Part shown: one piece after another, positions 26,327 through 35,520 of the stretch
Layout: the number at the start of each line of letters is the position of its first letter
Position numbering within the stretch: position 1 is the first letter of the stretch
NCBI GenBank assembly: GCA_905214795.1
Contig: CAJMNM010000013.1
Location: 1 to 64,000, forward strand
Length of the DNA stretch: 64,000 nt
Direction: 5' to 3'
Source of the DNA: an uncultured bacterium
Lineage (GTDB): Bacteria; Bacteroidota; Bacteroidia; Bacteroidales; Bacteroidaceae
Position numbers and translations under genes: made by a program
Notes under the pieces: generated by a model
Told to the model about the DNA's origin: nothing
Database searches by the model: none
What the model saw: the letters and a program-made list of their open reading frames with translations, nothing else

Positions 26327-26398
26327 GGCGCTTTCGTCTAGCGGCTAGGACACATGCCTCTCACGCATGGAACACGGGTTCGATTCCCGTAGGCGCTA
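26327..26398 (+). tRNA. tRNA-Glu (anticodon CTC)
   Basis: A 72-nt cloverleaf. The 7-bp acceptor stem pairs GGCGCTT with AGGCGCT using two G-U pairs, followed by discriminator A; the D arm is TCTAGCGGCTAGGA; the anticodon arm is CATGC-CTCTCAC-GCATG, giving anticodon CTC; the T arm is ACGGG-TTCGATT-CCCGT. The terminal CCA is not encoded. A hairpin terminator lies 7 nt downstream. Confidence 0.95.
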
Positions 26399-26405
26399 CT
26401 TCAAC

Positions 26406-26440
26406 AACGGCCAATCATCAGTACGATGGTTGGCCGTTTT
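26406..26440 (+). terminator. Terminator after tRNA-Glu
   Basis: AACGGCCAATCATC (26406-26419) pairs with GATGGTTGGCCGTT (26425-26438) with one G-U pair; it ends in TTTTCC. Confidence 0.85.
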
Positions 26441-26486
26441 CCGTAACAGACAAGCACATAAAAGTAATCCCTAACCACAATAACCA

Positions 26487-27830
26487 ATGACACGCACACA
26501 CTACCATCGGGAGATTCTCAAAATAGCCCTGCCGTCTATTTTATCCAACATCACAGTACCACTATTAGGATTAGTAGACTTAACCATTGTAGGGCATCTC
26601 GGGTCGGCAGCCTACATCGGTGCCATTGCCATAGGAAGTACGATTTTCAATATGATTTATTGGATTTTTGCCTTTCTGAGAATGGGGACTAGCGGAATGA
26701 CATCACAGGCATATGGTGCCGGCAGACCTGATGAAGTATTACATCTGCTTTGCCGTTCATTATCAGCCTCCGGATTGGTGGCTTTAACTGTACTTATATT
26801 ACAGGAACCAATATTACAACTCTCACTTCATTTTCTCTCTCCCACACCAACTGTATATGAACTATCTACAACTTATTTCCATATTTGTGTGTGGGGTGCC
26901 CCTGCTGTGCTTGGCCTTTATAGTCTGACCGGTTGGTTTATAGGATTACAAGAGGCCAAATATCCATTATATGTAGCGATTTTCCAGAATATTACCAATA
27001 TTGCAGCCAGCCTGTTTTTCGTATTCGGCCTGCATGCCGGTGTAAGCGGCGTAGCTTTAGGAACCGTCATTGCACAATATGCAGGACTGTTCCTTTCATT
27101 GTGGTGTGCCTACAAAGTATGGAAAACCCATCATTTACCTTCACAAGTTAATTATCATGAGGTATTCAAGGCAAAAGCATTACGATGGTTCTTTACCGTT
27201 AACAGGGATATTTTTCTGCGCACCCTTTGCCTGGTCTGTGTTACACTTTACTTCACTTCTGCCGGTGCACAGCGAGGAGAGGTGATTCTGGCTGTCAACG
27301 CCTTGCTGATGCAGTATTTCACATTATATTCCTATTTCATGGACGGTTTTGCTTTTGCAGGAGAAGCTTTATCCGGACAATGTGCAGGTGCTCACAATTA
27401 CATAAAATTGCGCGATGTCATACGAGATCTTTTTTTATGGAGCTTTGGCGTTGCCATACTGTTCACCTTATGTTATACCATAGGTGGAGAAGCATTTCTT
27501 AGTCTGCTGACCAATGATAAAGAAGTAATCAGCGCCGCCCTGACCTATCTGCCATGGGCCATGGCTATTCCAATCATTGGTTTGGCCGCTTTTACATGGG
27601 ACGGTATATTCATCGGACTGACCGCAACGCGTTATATGCTGATTTCCATGTGTACAGCCATGATTATTTTCTTTGTCTGTTTTTTCTGGCTTTCGCCTTA
27701 TTGGGGAAATCACGCGCTATGGATAGCTTTTTTGCTCTACTTGTTTTCACGCGGAGCAGTACAGCACGTATTGTATCAAAAGAAAATTATATCTTTGCAG
27801 ACAAACCCAAACAAAATATCTGAAGAATGA
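26487..27830 (+). CDS. MATE family efflux transporter (DinF-like)
   Basis: A 447-residue inner-membrane protein with about twelve helices in two homologous halves, of the MATE/DinF type (IALPSILSNITVPLLGLVDL, then LRMGTSGMTSQAYGAG). It is expected to export cationic compounds with H+ or Na+. Its stop codon overlaps the ATG of the DUF4491 gene (ATGA), so the two are translationally coupled. Confidence 0.92.
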   Translation: MTRTHYHREILKIALPSILSNITVPLLGLVDLTIVGHLGSAAYIGAIAIGSTIFNMIYWIFAFLRMGTSGMTSQAYGAGRPDEVLHLLCRSLSASGLVALTVLILQEPILQLSLHFLSPTPTVYELSTTYFHICVWGAPAVLGLYSLTGWFIGLQEAKYPLYVAIFQNITNIAASLFFVFGLHAGVSGVALGTVIAQYAGLFLSLWCAYKVWKTHHLPSQVNYHEVFKAKALRWFFTVNRDIFLRTLCLVCVTLYFTSAGAQRGEVILAVNALLMQYFTLYSYFMDGFAFAGEALSGQCAGAHNYIKLRDVIRDLFLWSFGVAILFTLCYTIGGEAFLSLLTNDKEVISAALTYLPWAMAIPIIGLAAFTWDGIFIGLTATRYMLISMCTAMIIFFVCFFWLSPYWGNHALWIAFLLYLFSRGAVQHVLYQKKIISLQTNPNKISEE

Positions 27831-28129
27831 ATTACACTGGAATTTTTATCGGTCTGGTCACATTTCTGATTATAGGATTATTTCATCCATTAGTCATTAA
27901 AGGAGAATACTATCTCGGAACAAAATGCTGGTGGGGTTTTCTCATAATGGGAATAGGTTTCGGCATCTTATCGCTCCTGCTCGCCAACACCAATCTGAGT
28001 ATTATATCCGGAGTTTTGTCCTTCTCTTCTTTTTGGTCTATTCTTGAAGTCTTTGAACAACGTGAACGGGTTCGTAAAGGATGGTTCCCGATGAATCCCA
28101 AACGCAAAGACAGCTATATAAAGAAATAA
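27827..28129 (+). CDS. DUF4491 family small membrane protein
   Basis: A 100-residue protein with three hydrophobic helices (YTGIFIGLVTFLIIGLFHP; WWGFLIMGIGFGILSLL; SIISGVLSFSSFWSI) and a basic cytosolic tail (ERVRKGWFPMNPKRK). This matches DUF4491, which has no assigned role. The 4-bp overlap with the MATE gene hints at a shared function or an accessory role in efflux; that is inference. A bidirectional terminator follows. Confidence 0.88.
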   Translation: MNYTGIFIGLVTFLIIGLFHPLVIKGEYYLGTKCWWGFLIMGIGFGILSLLLANTNLSIISGVLSFSSFWSILEVFEQRERVRKGWFPMNPKRKDSYIKK

Positions 28130-28183
28130 AGATTAGGATAAGACTGGAACCAGAAATAATCAAGATCTTTCAACCGCATAATA

Positions 28184-28229
28184 AAAAACATCGTAACCTC
28201 CGATTTCAACAAGAAGTTACGATGTTTTT
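28184..28229. terminator. Bidirectional terminator between DUF4491 and eda
   Basis: AAAAACATCGTAAC (28184-28197) and GTTACGATGTTTTT (28216-28229) form a perfect 14-bp stem with A/T flanks on both sides. Confidence 0.9.
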
Positions 28230-28247
28230 ATATTCATTATAGTTTAA

Positions 28248-28919
28248 TTACTTCTGACGGGCCTCTGCTATATATCCCAAGGCCTCCTTACACTTATCAG
28301 TAACATATGCCCAATTTCCGGCTGCGACCTCTTCTTTCGGGAATAGTTTTGAACCCATACCTACGCAATATACGCCGGCTTTAATCCATGCCGTAAGGTT
28401 TTCTTTAGTAGGAGCTACGCCACCAGTCACCATAATCTTAGACCAAGGACAAGGAGCCATCATGCCTTTTACAAAAGCCGGTCCGTATACATCGCCAGGG
28501 AATACCTTACAAAGATCACAACCTAATTCCTGCGCCTTTCCGATCTCGGATACTGTTCCACAACCAGGACAATAAGGAATAAGACGACGGTTACATACCG
28601 GAGCTATCTCAGGATTGAAAAGCGGACCGACAATAAAGCAAGCACCTAACTGAATATAAAGAGCCGCTGTAGGCGCATCTACAACAGAACCTACGCCCAA
28701 TGCCAATTCCGGACACTCCTTCTCTGCAAACTTCACACATTCTGCAAATACTTCGTGAGCGAAATCACCACGATTGGTAAATTCAAAAGCACGCACTCCA
28801 CCTTCATAACAGGCTTTAATAACTTGTTTAGCTATTTCAGCGTTCTTATGATAAAAAACAGGAACCATTCCGGTTTCTCCTATTTTCTGCATTACTGCTA
28901 TTTTATCAAATTTTGCCAT
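28248..28919 (-). CDS. eda: KDPG/KHG aldolase
   Basis: A 223-residue class I aldolase splitting 2-keto-3-deoxy-6-phosphogluconate to pyruvate and glyceraldehyde 3-phosphate. Landmarks are AFEFTNRGD with the general-base Glu, LGVGSVVDAPTA, IVGPLFNPEI, IPYCPGCGT and CKVFPGD (Schiff-base Lys), ending with the phosphate-binding VTGGVAP. It follows kdgK by 66 bp in the same direction, giving the lower Entner-Doudoroff/hexuronate branch: KDG to KDPG to triose phosphate plus pyruvate. Confidence 0.93.
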   Translation of the reverse strand: MAKFDKIAVMQKIGETGMVPVFYHKNAEIAKQVIKACYEGGVRAFEFTNRGDFAHEVFAECVKFAEKECPELALGVGSVVDAPTAALYIQLGACFIVGPLFNPEIAPVCNRRLIPYCPGCGTVSEIGKAQELGCDLCKVFPGDVYGPAFVKGMMAPCPWSKIMVTGGVAPTKENLTAWIKAGVYCVGMGSKLFPKEEVAAGNWAYVTDKCKEALGYIAEARQK

Positions 28920-28985
28920 TGTTATTCTGTCTATTAAATATAAAATCCGATTCCTTTTAAAATCTGAAAAACATCCCGTGATCTC

Positions 28986-30008
28986 TTATCGCTGAACACG
29001 TCCGTTAGCAGAGCCACCAGCCAAAGCGGCTACTTCTTCAACTGAAACCATATTGAAGTCGCCTGGAATTGTATGTTTCAAAGCTGATGCGGCAACTGCA
29101 AACTCCAAAGCCTCTGCCTGAGTATCCATTGTCAACAAACCATGAATAATACCACCTGAGAATGAATCACCACCACCTACGCGATCAATTATAGGATCAA
29201 TATCATAATGTTTTGAAACATAGAACTCTTTACCATTGTAAATCATAGCCTTCCAGCCGTTGTGTGTAGCTGAGATAGATTCGCGAAGAGTAGAAATCAC
29301 GTACTTGAAACCGAAGGTTTCCATCATACCTTTAAATATACCTTTGTATCCTTCTGCATCAGTACTACCACCTTCAACATCCGCATCCGGTTTGAAGCCC
29401 AAGCACAATTCAGCATCCTCCTCATTACCGATGCACACATCAACATACTGCATCAACGGCTTCATCACACTCTGTGCCTTTTCTGACGTCCACAGTTTTT
29501 TACGGAAATTCAAATCACATGATACTGTTACACCATGTTTCTTTGCCGCAATACATGCCAAACGCAAACATTCTGCGCTCTGATCTGAAATAGCCGGTGT
29601 AATACCACTCCAGTGGAACCAGTCCGCACCTTCCATAATAGCATCAAAATCAAAATCCTCGGGTTTAGCCTCGGCTATAGCAGAACCGGCACGATCGTAA
29701 ATCACCTTTGACGGACGCATTGAAGCACCTGTCTCCAGATAATAAATACCAACACGGTTTCCACCACGCGCAATATATTCTGTATTTACTCCATAGCGAC
29801 GTAAAGCATTCACTGCCGCCTGTCCGATTTCGTGTTTAGGCAGTTTTGAAACAAAATAAGCCTTGTGACCGTAATTGGCACAACTTACAGCCACATTTGC
29901 CTCACCACCACCGTAATTAATATCAAACGTATCGGTCTGCACAAAACGTGACTGACCCGGTGTTGACAAACGGAGCATAATCTCTCCCATCGTTACAATC
30001 TTTCCCAT
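28986..30008 (-). CDS. kdgK: 2-keto-3-deoxygluconate kinase
   Basis: A 340-residue PfkB/ribokinase-family sugar kinase. N-terminal GEIMLRLSTPG and YGGGEANVAVSCANYG match KDG kinases; the catalytic end is DRVGGGDSFSGGIIHGLL, with the anion hole and general base Asp. Product goes to the adjacent eda. A divergent LacI-family gene and a perfect palindrome in the leader suggest regulation by a uronate-derived sugar. A TAAATTTG box (minus strand, 30076-30069) is the likely promoter. Confidence 0.9.
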   Translation of the reverse strand: MGKIVTMGEIMLRLSTPGQSRFVQTDTFDINYGGGEANVAVSCANYGHKAYFVSKLPKHEIGQAAVNALRRYGVNTEYIARGGNRVGIYYLETGASMRPSKVIYDRAGSAIAEAKPEDFDFDAIMEGADWFHWSGITPAISDQSAECLRLACIAAKKHGVTVSCDLNFRKKLWTSEKAQSVMKPLMQYVDVCIGNEEDAELCLGFKPDADVEGGSTDAEGYKGIFKGMMETFGFKYVISTLRESISATHNGWKAMIYNGKEFYVSKHYDIDPIIDRVGGGDSFSGGIIHGLLTMDTQAEALEFAVAASALKHTIPGDFNMVSVEEVAALAGGSANGRVQR

Positions 30009-30034
30009 AGCATCAATTATTTATATTTCTATTT

Positions 30035-30050
30035 CTGTTAACCTTAACAG
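30035..30050. promoter_or_regulatory. Candidate LacI-family operator
   Basis: CTGTTAA-CC-TTAACAG is a perfect 7-bp inverted repeat with a 2-bp centre, in the kdgK leader between the -7 box (30069-30076) and the ATG. A repressor bound here would block kdgK transcription. The divergent LacI gene is the obvious candidate; binding is inferred. Confidence 0.6.
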
Positions 30051-30068
30051 CTTTTAATTAAAGACTTG

Positions 30069-30076
30069 CAAATTTA
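30069..30076 (-). promoter_or_regulatory. Promoter -7 box for kdgK-eda
   Basis: TAAATTTG on the minus strand fits TAnnTTTG, 61 bp before the kdgK start. A clear -33 is not visible. Confidence 0.5.
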
Positions 30077-30216
30077 CATATTTCTTTTTGAAAAAAAAGA
30101 TTTCGAGTAAAAAATAAAGATATAGAATAATATTTTTTATATATTACCCCCAAATCGCTCAAAAAATCCTATCTTCGCATTTAAAATCACATTACACCTA
30201 AAATAATCACGGTTTT

Positions 30217-31293
30217 ATGGAGGATACTTTTCAGACAGAAAAAGTCAGAATTAAAGATATTGCAGAAAAATCAGGCGTTTCTATCGGTACTGTTGACCGT
30301 GTATTACACAACCGCCCTAATGTATCGGCAAAATCACGTAAGAAAGTAGAAGACGTACTGAAAGAAATCAATTATCGCCCCAATCTTTATGCCAGTGTCT
30401 TAGCTTCAAAAAAGAAATATGCCTATTACTGTCTTCTACCCGACCACGATGAAAACGCATATTGGGTGGAAGTAGAAAGAGGACTGACAAATGCCGTTAC
30501 TCAAGGAACAGATTTCCATCTTTCGCTGAAAATCTGTTATTATGACCAGTTTGATCACTGTTCTTTCAGTAAAAAAAGTGATGAAATACTGAAAAACAAT
30601 CCCGACGGTGTTATTATCGTTCCACAGGATGAAGCATATACAATTGAATTTTGCCAAAAATTGTCTGAAAGAAAAATACCCTATACATTTCTCGATAATG
30701 ACCTGCCTGAATTACAAGCTGTCACATATTTTGGGCAGGATGCTGTACAAAGCGGTCATTTTGCCGGTCATCTGTTAATGCTTTCAGGGCGTCATACAAG
30801 TGAGATTATGCTGATGAAACTCATGCGTAACGGACGAGTCGCCTCACACCAGCAAAGATTAAGAGAAAACGGCTTCAAGGAATATATGAACAAGCATTTT
30901 CCAGATTGCCATATTGTAGAATTACAATTACCACTAAAAGACGAAGATGACTATGAAGAAGAACTGAATCTTTTCTTCGCAGCTCACCCTGACATCAGGC
31001 ACTGTATCACGTTCAGTTCGAGAGCCTATCTTTTAGGAGAATATCTACAACGCCATCATATTACTGACATGCATGTATTGGGATATGACATGATGATTCG
31101 TAATGCTGAGAGTCTGAAAAATGGCGGTATCGAATTTATTATTGCCCAACATCCATGGCGGCAGGGTTATCAAAGCATACAATCATTATCTGAACATATT
31201 ATTTTAAAGAAGGCAGTCTCACGCTATCATTACATGCCCCTGGAGCTTTTGACAGCAGAGAATTTCAACTTTTACTCATATTACGACAAATAA
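30217..31293 (+). CDS. LacI family transcriptional regulator
   Basis: A 358-residue repressor-type protein. The N-terminal helix-turn-helix (KDIAEKSGVSIGTVDRVLHN) and hinge (INYRPNLYASVL) are LacI-like; the rest is a periplasmic-binding-protein fold that would bind a sugar effector. It is divergent from kdgK-eda and followed after 2 bp by the NhaC-type antiporter gene. Control of kdgK-eda through the 30035-30050 palindrome is inferred. Its own -7 box may be TATCTTCG at 30170-30177. Confidence 0.9.
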   Translation: MEDTFQTEKVRIKDIAEKSGVSIGTVDRVLHNRPNVSAKSRKKVEDVLKEINYRPNLYASVLASKKKYAYYCLLPDHDENAYWVEVERGLTNAVTQGTDFHLSLKICYYDQFDHCSFSKKSDEILKNNPDGVIIVPQDEAYTIEFCQKLSERKIPYTFLDNDLPELQAVTYFGQDAVQSGHFAGHLLMLSGRHTSEIMLMKLMRNGRVASHQQRLRENGFKEYMNKHFPDCHIVELQLPLKDEDDYEEELNLFFAAHPDIRHCITFSSRAYLLGEYLQRHHITDMHVLGYDMMIRNAESLKNGGIEFIIAQHPWRQGYQSIQSLSEHIILKKAVSRYHYMPLELLTAENFNFYSYYDK

Positions 31294-31295
31294 TC

Positions 31296-32579
31296 ATGAC
31301 ATCATACCGTAAAGGCCTGATTGCGCTAAGTCCATTATTCTTATTTATCGTTATATACCTTGTACTCAGTTTATGGGCAGGTGATTTCTATAAAGTACCT
31401 ATTACTGTAGCTTTTCTGGTCTCATCCGTCTATAGTATAGCCATCACCAAAGGATTACCATTAGAAAAACGTATTACGCTCTTTTCAAAAGGTGCAGGAA
31501 AGTCCAATCTGATGCTGATGATATGGATATTTATCTTAGCGGGGGCCTTTGCCAGTTCTGCAAAAGAAATGGGTGCCATTGATGAAACAGTAAACTTATC
31601 TCTAAAACTGTTACCAGACAACCTTTTATTAGGTGGTATCTTTTTAGCAGCCTGTTTTATTTCATTGTCAATCGGAACCTCTGTGGGTACAATTGTTGCC
31701 CTTACTCCAATTGCAGCCGGTATTGCACAAGGAACCCAGACAGACGTTGCCCAACTGGTTGCCATCGTAGTGGGCGGAGCGTTTTTTGGCGACAACCTTT
31801 CCTTTATTTCTGACACGACCATTACAGCAACCCGCACGCAAGGGTGTAAACTCAGCGACAAATTCAAAGTCAATTCCCAAATTGTCATTCCTGCAGCCGT
31901 CATCACCGTTTTACTCTATATTATGATGGGGGTTCATATACATTCCCCACAAAACATACCGGATATCAATTGGATTAAGATTCTACCATATCTCACCGTC
32001 CTCGTTACTGCCATATTCGGCATTAATGTCATGATTGTGCTAACCATCGGATTGCTATTGTCCGGTATTATCGGTATGTTTACCGGCGCATATAACCTGT
32101 TCGGCTGGTTCGGCGCCATGGGACAAGGCATCATCAGCATGGGAGAACTGATAATCATTACCATGCTTGCAGGCGGACTGATGGAAACCATACGCCATAA
32201 CGGTGGCATAGACAGTCTGCTGCGAATGTTAACCGCACACATCCATACGAAGCGCGGAGCCGAATTCAGCATTGCCGCTCTCGTCAGTCTGATTAATATA
32301 TGTACGGCCAACAATACAGTAGCCATCATCACCGTTGGTCCACTAGCCAATGATATCGCCAATAAATACGGTGTAGACAAACGAAAAAGCGCCAGTATAC
32401 TGGATACTTTCTCTTGTTTCACACAGGGTATCATTCCATATGGCGCTCAAATACTCATGGCCTCCGGACTGGCAGCAATCAATCCGGTCAATATTCTGCC
32501 ATACCTGTATTATCCGTTCTTGATGGGTATCTGTGCTTTATTATGTATTATTTTCCGTTATCCGAGAAAGTATTCCTAA
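31296..32579 (+). CDS. NhaC family Na+/H+ antiporter-like transporter
   Basis: A 427-residue membrane protein with ten or more helices. It matches the NhaC/ion-transporter superfamily (IFILAGAFASSAKEMGAID, SIGTSVGTIVALTPIAAG, GGAFFGDNLSFISDTTI). It starts 2 bp after the LacI gene. Members exchange Na+ for H+ or carry organic anions; the link to a sugar-type regulator makes a carboxylate or uronate-linked role possible but unproven. Confidence 0.87.
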   Translation: MTSYRKGLIALSPLFLFIVIYLVLSLWAGDFYKVPITVAFLVSSVYSIAITKGLPLEKRITLFSKGAGKSNLMLMIWIFILAGAFASSAKEMGAIDETVNLSLKLLPDNLLLGGIFLAACFISLSIGTSVGTIVALTPIAAGIAQGTQTDVAQLVAIVVGGAFFGDNLSFISDTTITATRTQGCKLSDKFKVNSQIVIPAAVITVLLYIMMGVHIHSPQNIPDINWIKILPYLTVLVTAIFGINVMIVLTIGLLLSGIIGMFTGAYNLFGWFGAMGQGIISMGELIIITMLAGGLMETIRHNGGIDSLLRMLTAHIHTKRGAEFSIAALVSLINICTANNTVAIITVGPLANDIANKYGVDKRKSASILDTFSCFTQGIIPYGAQILMASGLAAINPVNILPYLYYPFLMGICALLCIIFRYPRKYS

Positions 32580-32611
32580 GAAACAGTAAAACAAGATATT
32601 TTATTTTCTTG

Positions 32612-32619
32612 TATATTTG
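32612..32619 (+). promoter_or_regulatory. Promoter -7 box for the DUF3298 lipoprotein gene
   Basis: TATATTTG lies 25 bp before the ATG at 32644; the -33 position is A-rich and unmatched. Confidence 0.5.
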
Positions 32620-32643
32620 CATTATCTTAAAGACACAAAGAAC

Positions 32644-33447
32644 ATGCAAAACAACGAAATCAGGTTCTTCGGACTATTCATCTTGTTACTGACAATCACC
32701 GCATGCAGTCAAAAACAAAATGACACCTCTCATCCGGTCACATTCAACCGAATAGAAATGAACGATACGGCAAGACTTATTCCTCAAAATGACAGTCCAT
32801 ACTGCCGTTTTACCATTGATATGGAACAAGCTTCAAAACCGGACTCTGTGGCCCGTCTCATTAATTACGCCATCGTAAAACAGGCTTTTAGCCAAGAAAA
32901 CATGATGTTAAAGGCAGCTATCGATTCTTTCAAAACATACAAATCAGCACTATATAAATCGCAGCTTGCCGACTTATATGAATCTGATAAAGCAAACAAC
33001 ATCACATCAGAATGGTACGATTATGCTTACAGCTTTAAAGGACAGCATTCTATAGGTTACCATCACTGTATCTGTTACCAGATTGATGTCAAACGATATG
33101 AAGGCGGTGTTGATGCCGTTTGTGAGACTTTTTATATGAATTTCAATCCAGAAACAGGCAAACAATTGACACTAGCAGACGTTTTTACTCCGGAAAGCAG
33201 CTCAGTCCTACAACAAAAGCTCATTGAAAGTCTGGAAGAAAAATTCAAATGCGACTCTATCGGCCTGCATGAAAAAGGAATCTTAAAACATACTCCCCTT
33301 TTCGTAACCGAAAATTTCAAATTGGGTACAGACAGCATCACATTCTTATATAATACATATGAGATAGCTCCTTATAATATTGGTGCAATCAGTCTGCAAA
33401 TACCATACCACAGAATTAAAGAACTTATGCTTAAAAGTGATAAATAA
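32644..33447 (+). CDS. RsiV/DUF3298-domain lipoprotein
   Basis: About 267 residues with a type II signal peptide (LLLTITACSQ). The mature part has a DUF4163/DUF3298 layout: a strand-rich region with NNITSEWYDYAYSF, then YMNFNPETGKQLTLADVFTP and a C-terminal YNTYEIAPYNIG. In Gram-positive RsiV this fold binds lysozyme; the role in Bacteroidales is unknown. The ATG at 32644 is chosen because the upstream extension begins in the promoter's TTG. It is 12 bp from rsmG and probably cotranscribed. Confidence 0.85.
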   Translation: MQNNEIRFFGLFILLLTITACSQKQNDTSHPVTFNRIEMNDTARLIPQNDSPYCRFTIDMEQASKPDSVARLINYAIVKQAFSQENMMLKAAIDSFKTYKSALYKSQLADLYESDKANNITSEWYDYAYSFKGQHSIGYHHCICYQIDVKRYEGGVDAVCETFYMNFNPETGKQLTLADVFTPESSSVLQQKLIESLEEKFKCDSIGLHEKGILKHTPLFVTENFKLGTDSITFLYNTYEIAPYNIGAISLQIPYHRIKELMLKSDK

Positions 33448-33459
33448 CAGACAATCAAT

Positions 33460-34080
33460 ATGGAACAAATATTAAATTATTTCCCACAACTGACACCTGA
33501 ACAGACTGCACAATTTGCAGCCTTAAATGACCTTTATCATGATTGGAATGCTAAAATCAACGTGATTTCACGAAAAGATATCGATAATCTTTATGAACAT
33601 CATGTCCTTCATTCTCTAGGTATTGCCAAAATCATCAATTTTAAGCCCGATACCTCTATCATGGATTTAGGAACAGGTGGCGGTTTTCCGGGAATACCGT
33701 TAGCCATACTTTTCCCTGACTGCCGCTTTCATCTGGTAGACAGTATCGGTAAGAAAATTAAAGTCTGCACAGAAGTAGCTAATGCCATCGGCCTGAAAAA
33801 CGTCACATTCCGTCATTGCCGTGCTGAAGAAGAAAAGGCAACATTCGACTTCGTGGTAAGCAGAGCCGTAATGCCATTGAACGATTTAATCAAGATTATA
33901 CGGAAAAATATCAAGAAAGAGCAACATAATGCCCTACCCAACGGATTAATCTGTTTGAAAGGTGGCGAATTGGATAAAGAAATCATGCCCGTCAAACACA
34001 AAGCTTTTGTCACACCGCTTAGCGATTTCTTTAAAGAAGAATTCTTCGAGACAAAGAAAGTGGTATATGTTTCACTCTAA
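33460..34080 (+). CDS. rsmG: 16S rRNA (guanine(527)-N(7))-methyltransferase
   Basis: A 206-residue SAM-dependent methyltransferase modifying G527 of 16S rRNA. Diagnostic parts are WNAKINVISRKDIDNLYEHH, the SAM loop IMDLGTGGGFPGIPLAI, DSIGKKIKVC and VSRAVMPL. It is full length for the family. Confidence 0.95.
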   Translation: MEQILNYFPQLTPEQTAQFAALNDLYHDWNAKINVISRKDIDNLYEHHVLHSLGIAKIINFKPDTSIMDLGTGGGFPGIPLAILFPDCRFHLVDSIGKKIKVCTEVANAIGLKNVTFRHCRAEEEKATFDFVVSRAVMPLNDLIKIIRKNIKKEQHNALPNGLICLKGGELDKEIMPVKHKAFVTPLSDFFKEEFFETKKVVYVSL

Positions 34081-34095
34081 ATAAACCTCAGCCCT

Positions 34096-34740
34096 ATGCT
34101 TACAATCAAGACCTTAAAAATGAATATGCTGGAAGAAAACTGTTATGTGGTATCAGACGAAACTAAAGAAGCTGTTGTTATCGATTGCGGTGCATTAATG
34201 CCAGCTGACAATAAAAAGTTAACAGACTACGTATCAGAAAACAATCTACATATCCTTCACCACCTTTGCACCCACATGCACTATGACCACTGCTTTGGTG
34301 CGGCTTTCATGAAAGCCACATTCGGCACAGCACCTGAATATGACATTAAGGATGAAGCTATCTATCAGGGGCAAGGCTCTGAATTCTTCGGTCCGCTTAG
34401 TAACATCATGAAAGAACACGGCACCCCTAAGGCTACTACCTATCTGAACGAAGGTGATGAAATCCGATTTGGCACACACACACTGAAAGTTATCTCAACG
34501 CCGGGACATACTCCCGGAGGCATCTGTTTTTATTGCGAAAAAGAACGGGTTCTGTTTGCCGGAGATACACTTTTCTTTTGTAGCATAGGACGTACAGACA
34601 TCACCGGTGGAGATACAGAAACTCTTATAGACAGCATCAAAAACAAATTATTCATGTTACCGGACGATGTCAAAGTCTATACCGGTCATGGTGAAGCTAC
34701 ACAAATCGGATTCGAAAAACAAAACAATCCTTACGTCTAA
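34096..34740 (+). CDS. MBL-fold metallo-hydrolase (glyoxalase II-like)
   Basis: A 214-residue metallo-beta-lactamase-fold hydrolase. The zinc motif is CTHMHYDHCFG (H-x-H-x-D-H), followed by STPGHTPGGICFY and the FAGDTLFF and GHGE metal ligands. This compact form resembles hydroxyacylglutathione hydrolase/YcbL thioesterases, though Bacteroidales lack glutathione, so the substrate is open. It lies 15 bp after rsmG in the same direction and before a strong terminator. Confidence 0.9.
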   Translation: MLTIKTLKMNMLEENCYVVSDETKEAVVIDCGALMPADNKKLTDYVSENNLHILHHLCTHMHYDHCFGAAFMKATFGTAPEYDIKDEAIYQGQGSEFFGPLSNIMKEHGTPKATTYLNEGDEIRFGTHTLKVISTPGHTPGGICFYCEKERVLFAGDTLFFCSIGRTDITGGDTETLIDSIKNKLFMLPDDVKVYTGHGEATQIGFEKQNNPYV

Positions 34741-34770
34741 GAAATATCACAGACATAATAAAACAAAAAC

Positions 34771-34814
34771 TCCCCTTTACATTAATATTATTAAGCATAT
34801 AAATGTAAAGGGGA
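34771..34814. terminator. Terminator after the MBL-fold gene
   Basis: TCCCCTTTACATT (34771-34783) pairs perfectly with AATGTAAAGGGGA (34802-34814); followed by ATATTTATATT. Confidence 0.8.
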
Positions 34815-34868
34815 ATATTTATATTATTATATATCCGTTCGGTACGAACTAGAATCACGATTAATCAC

Positions 34869-35516
34869 TTATATCAAGGCCGCATAAGTCAAGACATAAT
34901 CTGATGTCGTCTGAAAATGGACCTTAAGCTCGCTCTCCTTTAACTTGTCTGTCTGGATACACATCGTAAATGTTCCTTCACTTTCAGGATGCTCTTCTGT
35001 CGCCACACAGACCAATTCTTTCACACAAAGATTCCTGCAAAAATCAAGTCCGGCAGTATCTAATATCTTAAACACAGTTTCCTTGGCAGACCAATGAAGC
35101 AAAATCTCATATAACGTATCAGCTTTTTCACGAGACGACACAATGCGTTGCCGCAGTTTCATAACACGATTGGAAACCGTTTCTATATCTATACCGACTT
35201 CCGCGACACGAGAAAACAGTACCGCGACATAATTAGCCGTATGAGAAATCGAAAGCCTGCATACATCATTCTCAAAATAAGGTTTTCCTGTCGGGCGATA
35301 TACAATTCGAGGTGCATCCGGCATCAGCACGTTCACAAGCGCTCTAACCGCCAAAAACTCCATACGTCTTTTTTTTAGTGTAAGGCAATCAGCCTCAGAC
35401 TTATATGGAAACGTTTCTGGAAGAAGACCGCATAATTCGTCTTCACTTTCTGTCACATTCCAAATTCCTCCCCAAACCTTGGAATCTGCATCATTAATTT
35501 TCCGGAACAGAGGCAT
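34869..35516 (-). CDS. 4'-phosphopantetheinyl transferase superfamily protein
   Basis: About 215 residues. It shows GKPYF (77-81), LSISHT (88-93), GIDIE (108-112, Mg2+-binding Asp/Glu) and WSAKE (142-146), the Sfp-type signatures. It would move phosphopantetheine from CoA to a carrier-protein Ser. The preferred ATG at 35516 (MPLFRKIND) is 4 bp beyond the gldE stop, so the two form a unit; a longer frame would overlap gldE by 29 bp. The shared operon with gldE is commonly seen in Bacteroidetes. Confidence 0.88.
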   Translation of the reverse strand: MPLFRKINDADSKVWGGIWNVTESEDELCGLLPETFPYKSEADCLTLKKRRMEFLAVRALVNVLMPDAPRIVYRPTGKPYFENDVCRLSISHTANYVAVLFSRVAEVGIDIETVSNRVMKLRQRIVSSREKADTLYEILLHWSAKETVFKILDTAGLDFCRNLCVKELVCVATEEHPESEGTFTMCIQTDKLKESELKVHFQTTSDYVLTYAALI

Positions 35517-35520
35517 AGAG

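Noticed and set aside
26299..26490. Open frame of 63 codons over the tRNA
   Set aside because: It translates straight through tRNA-Glu and its terminator.
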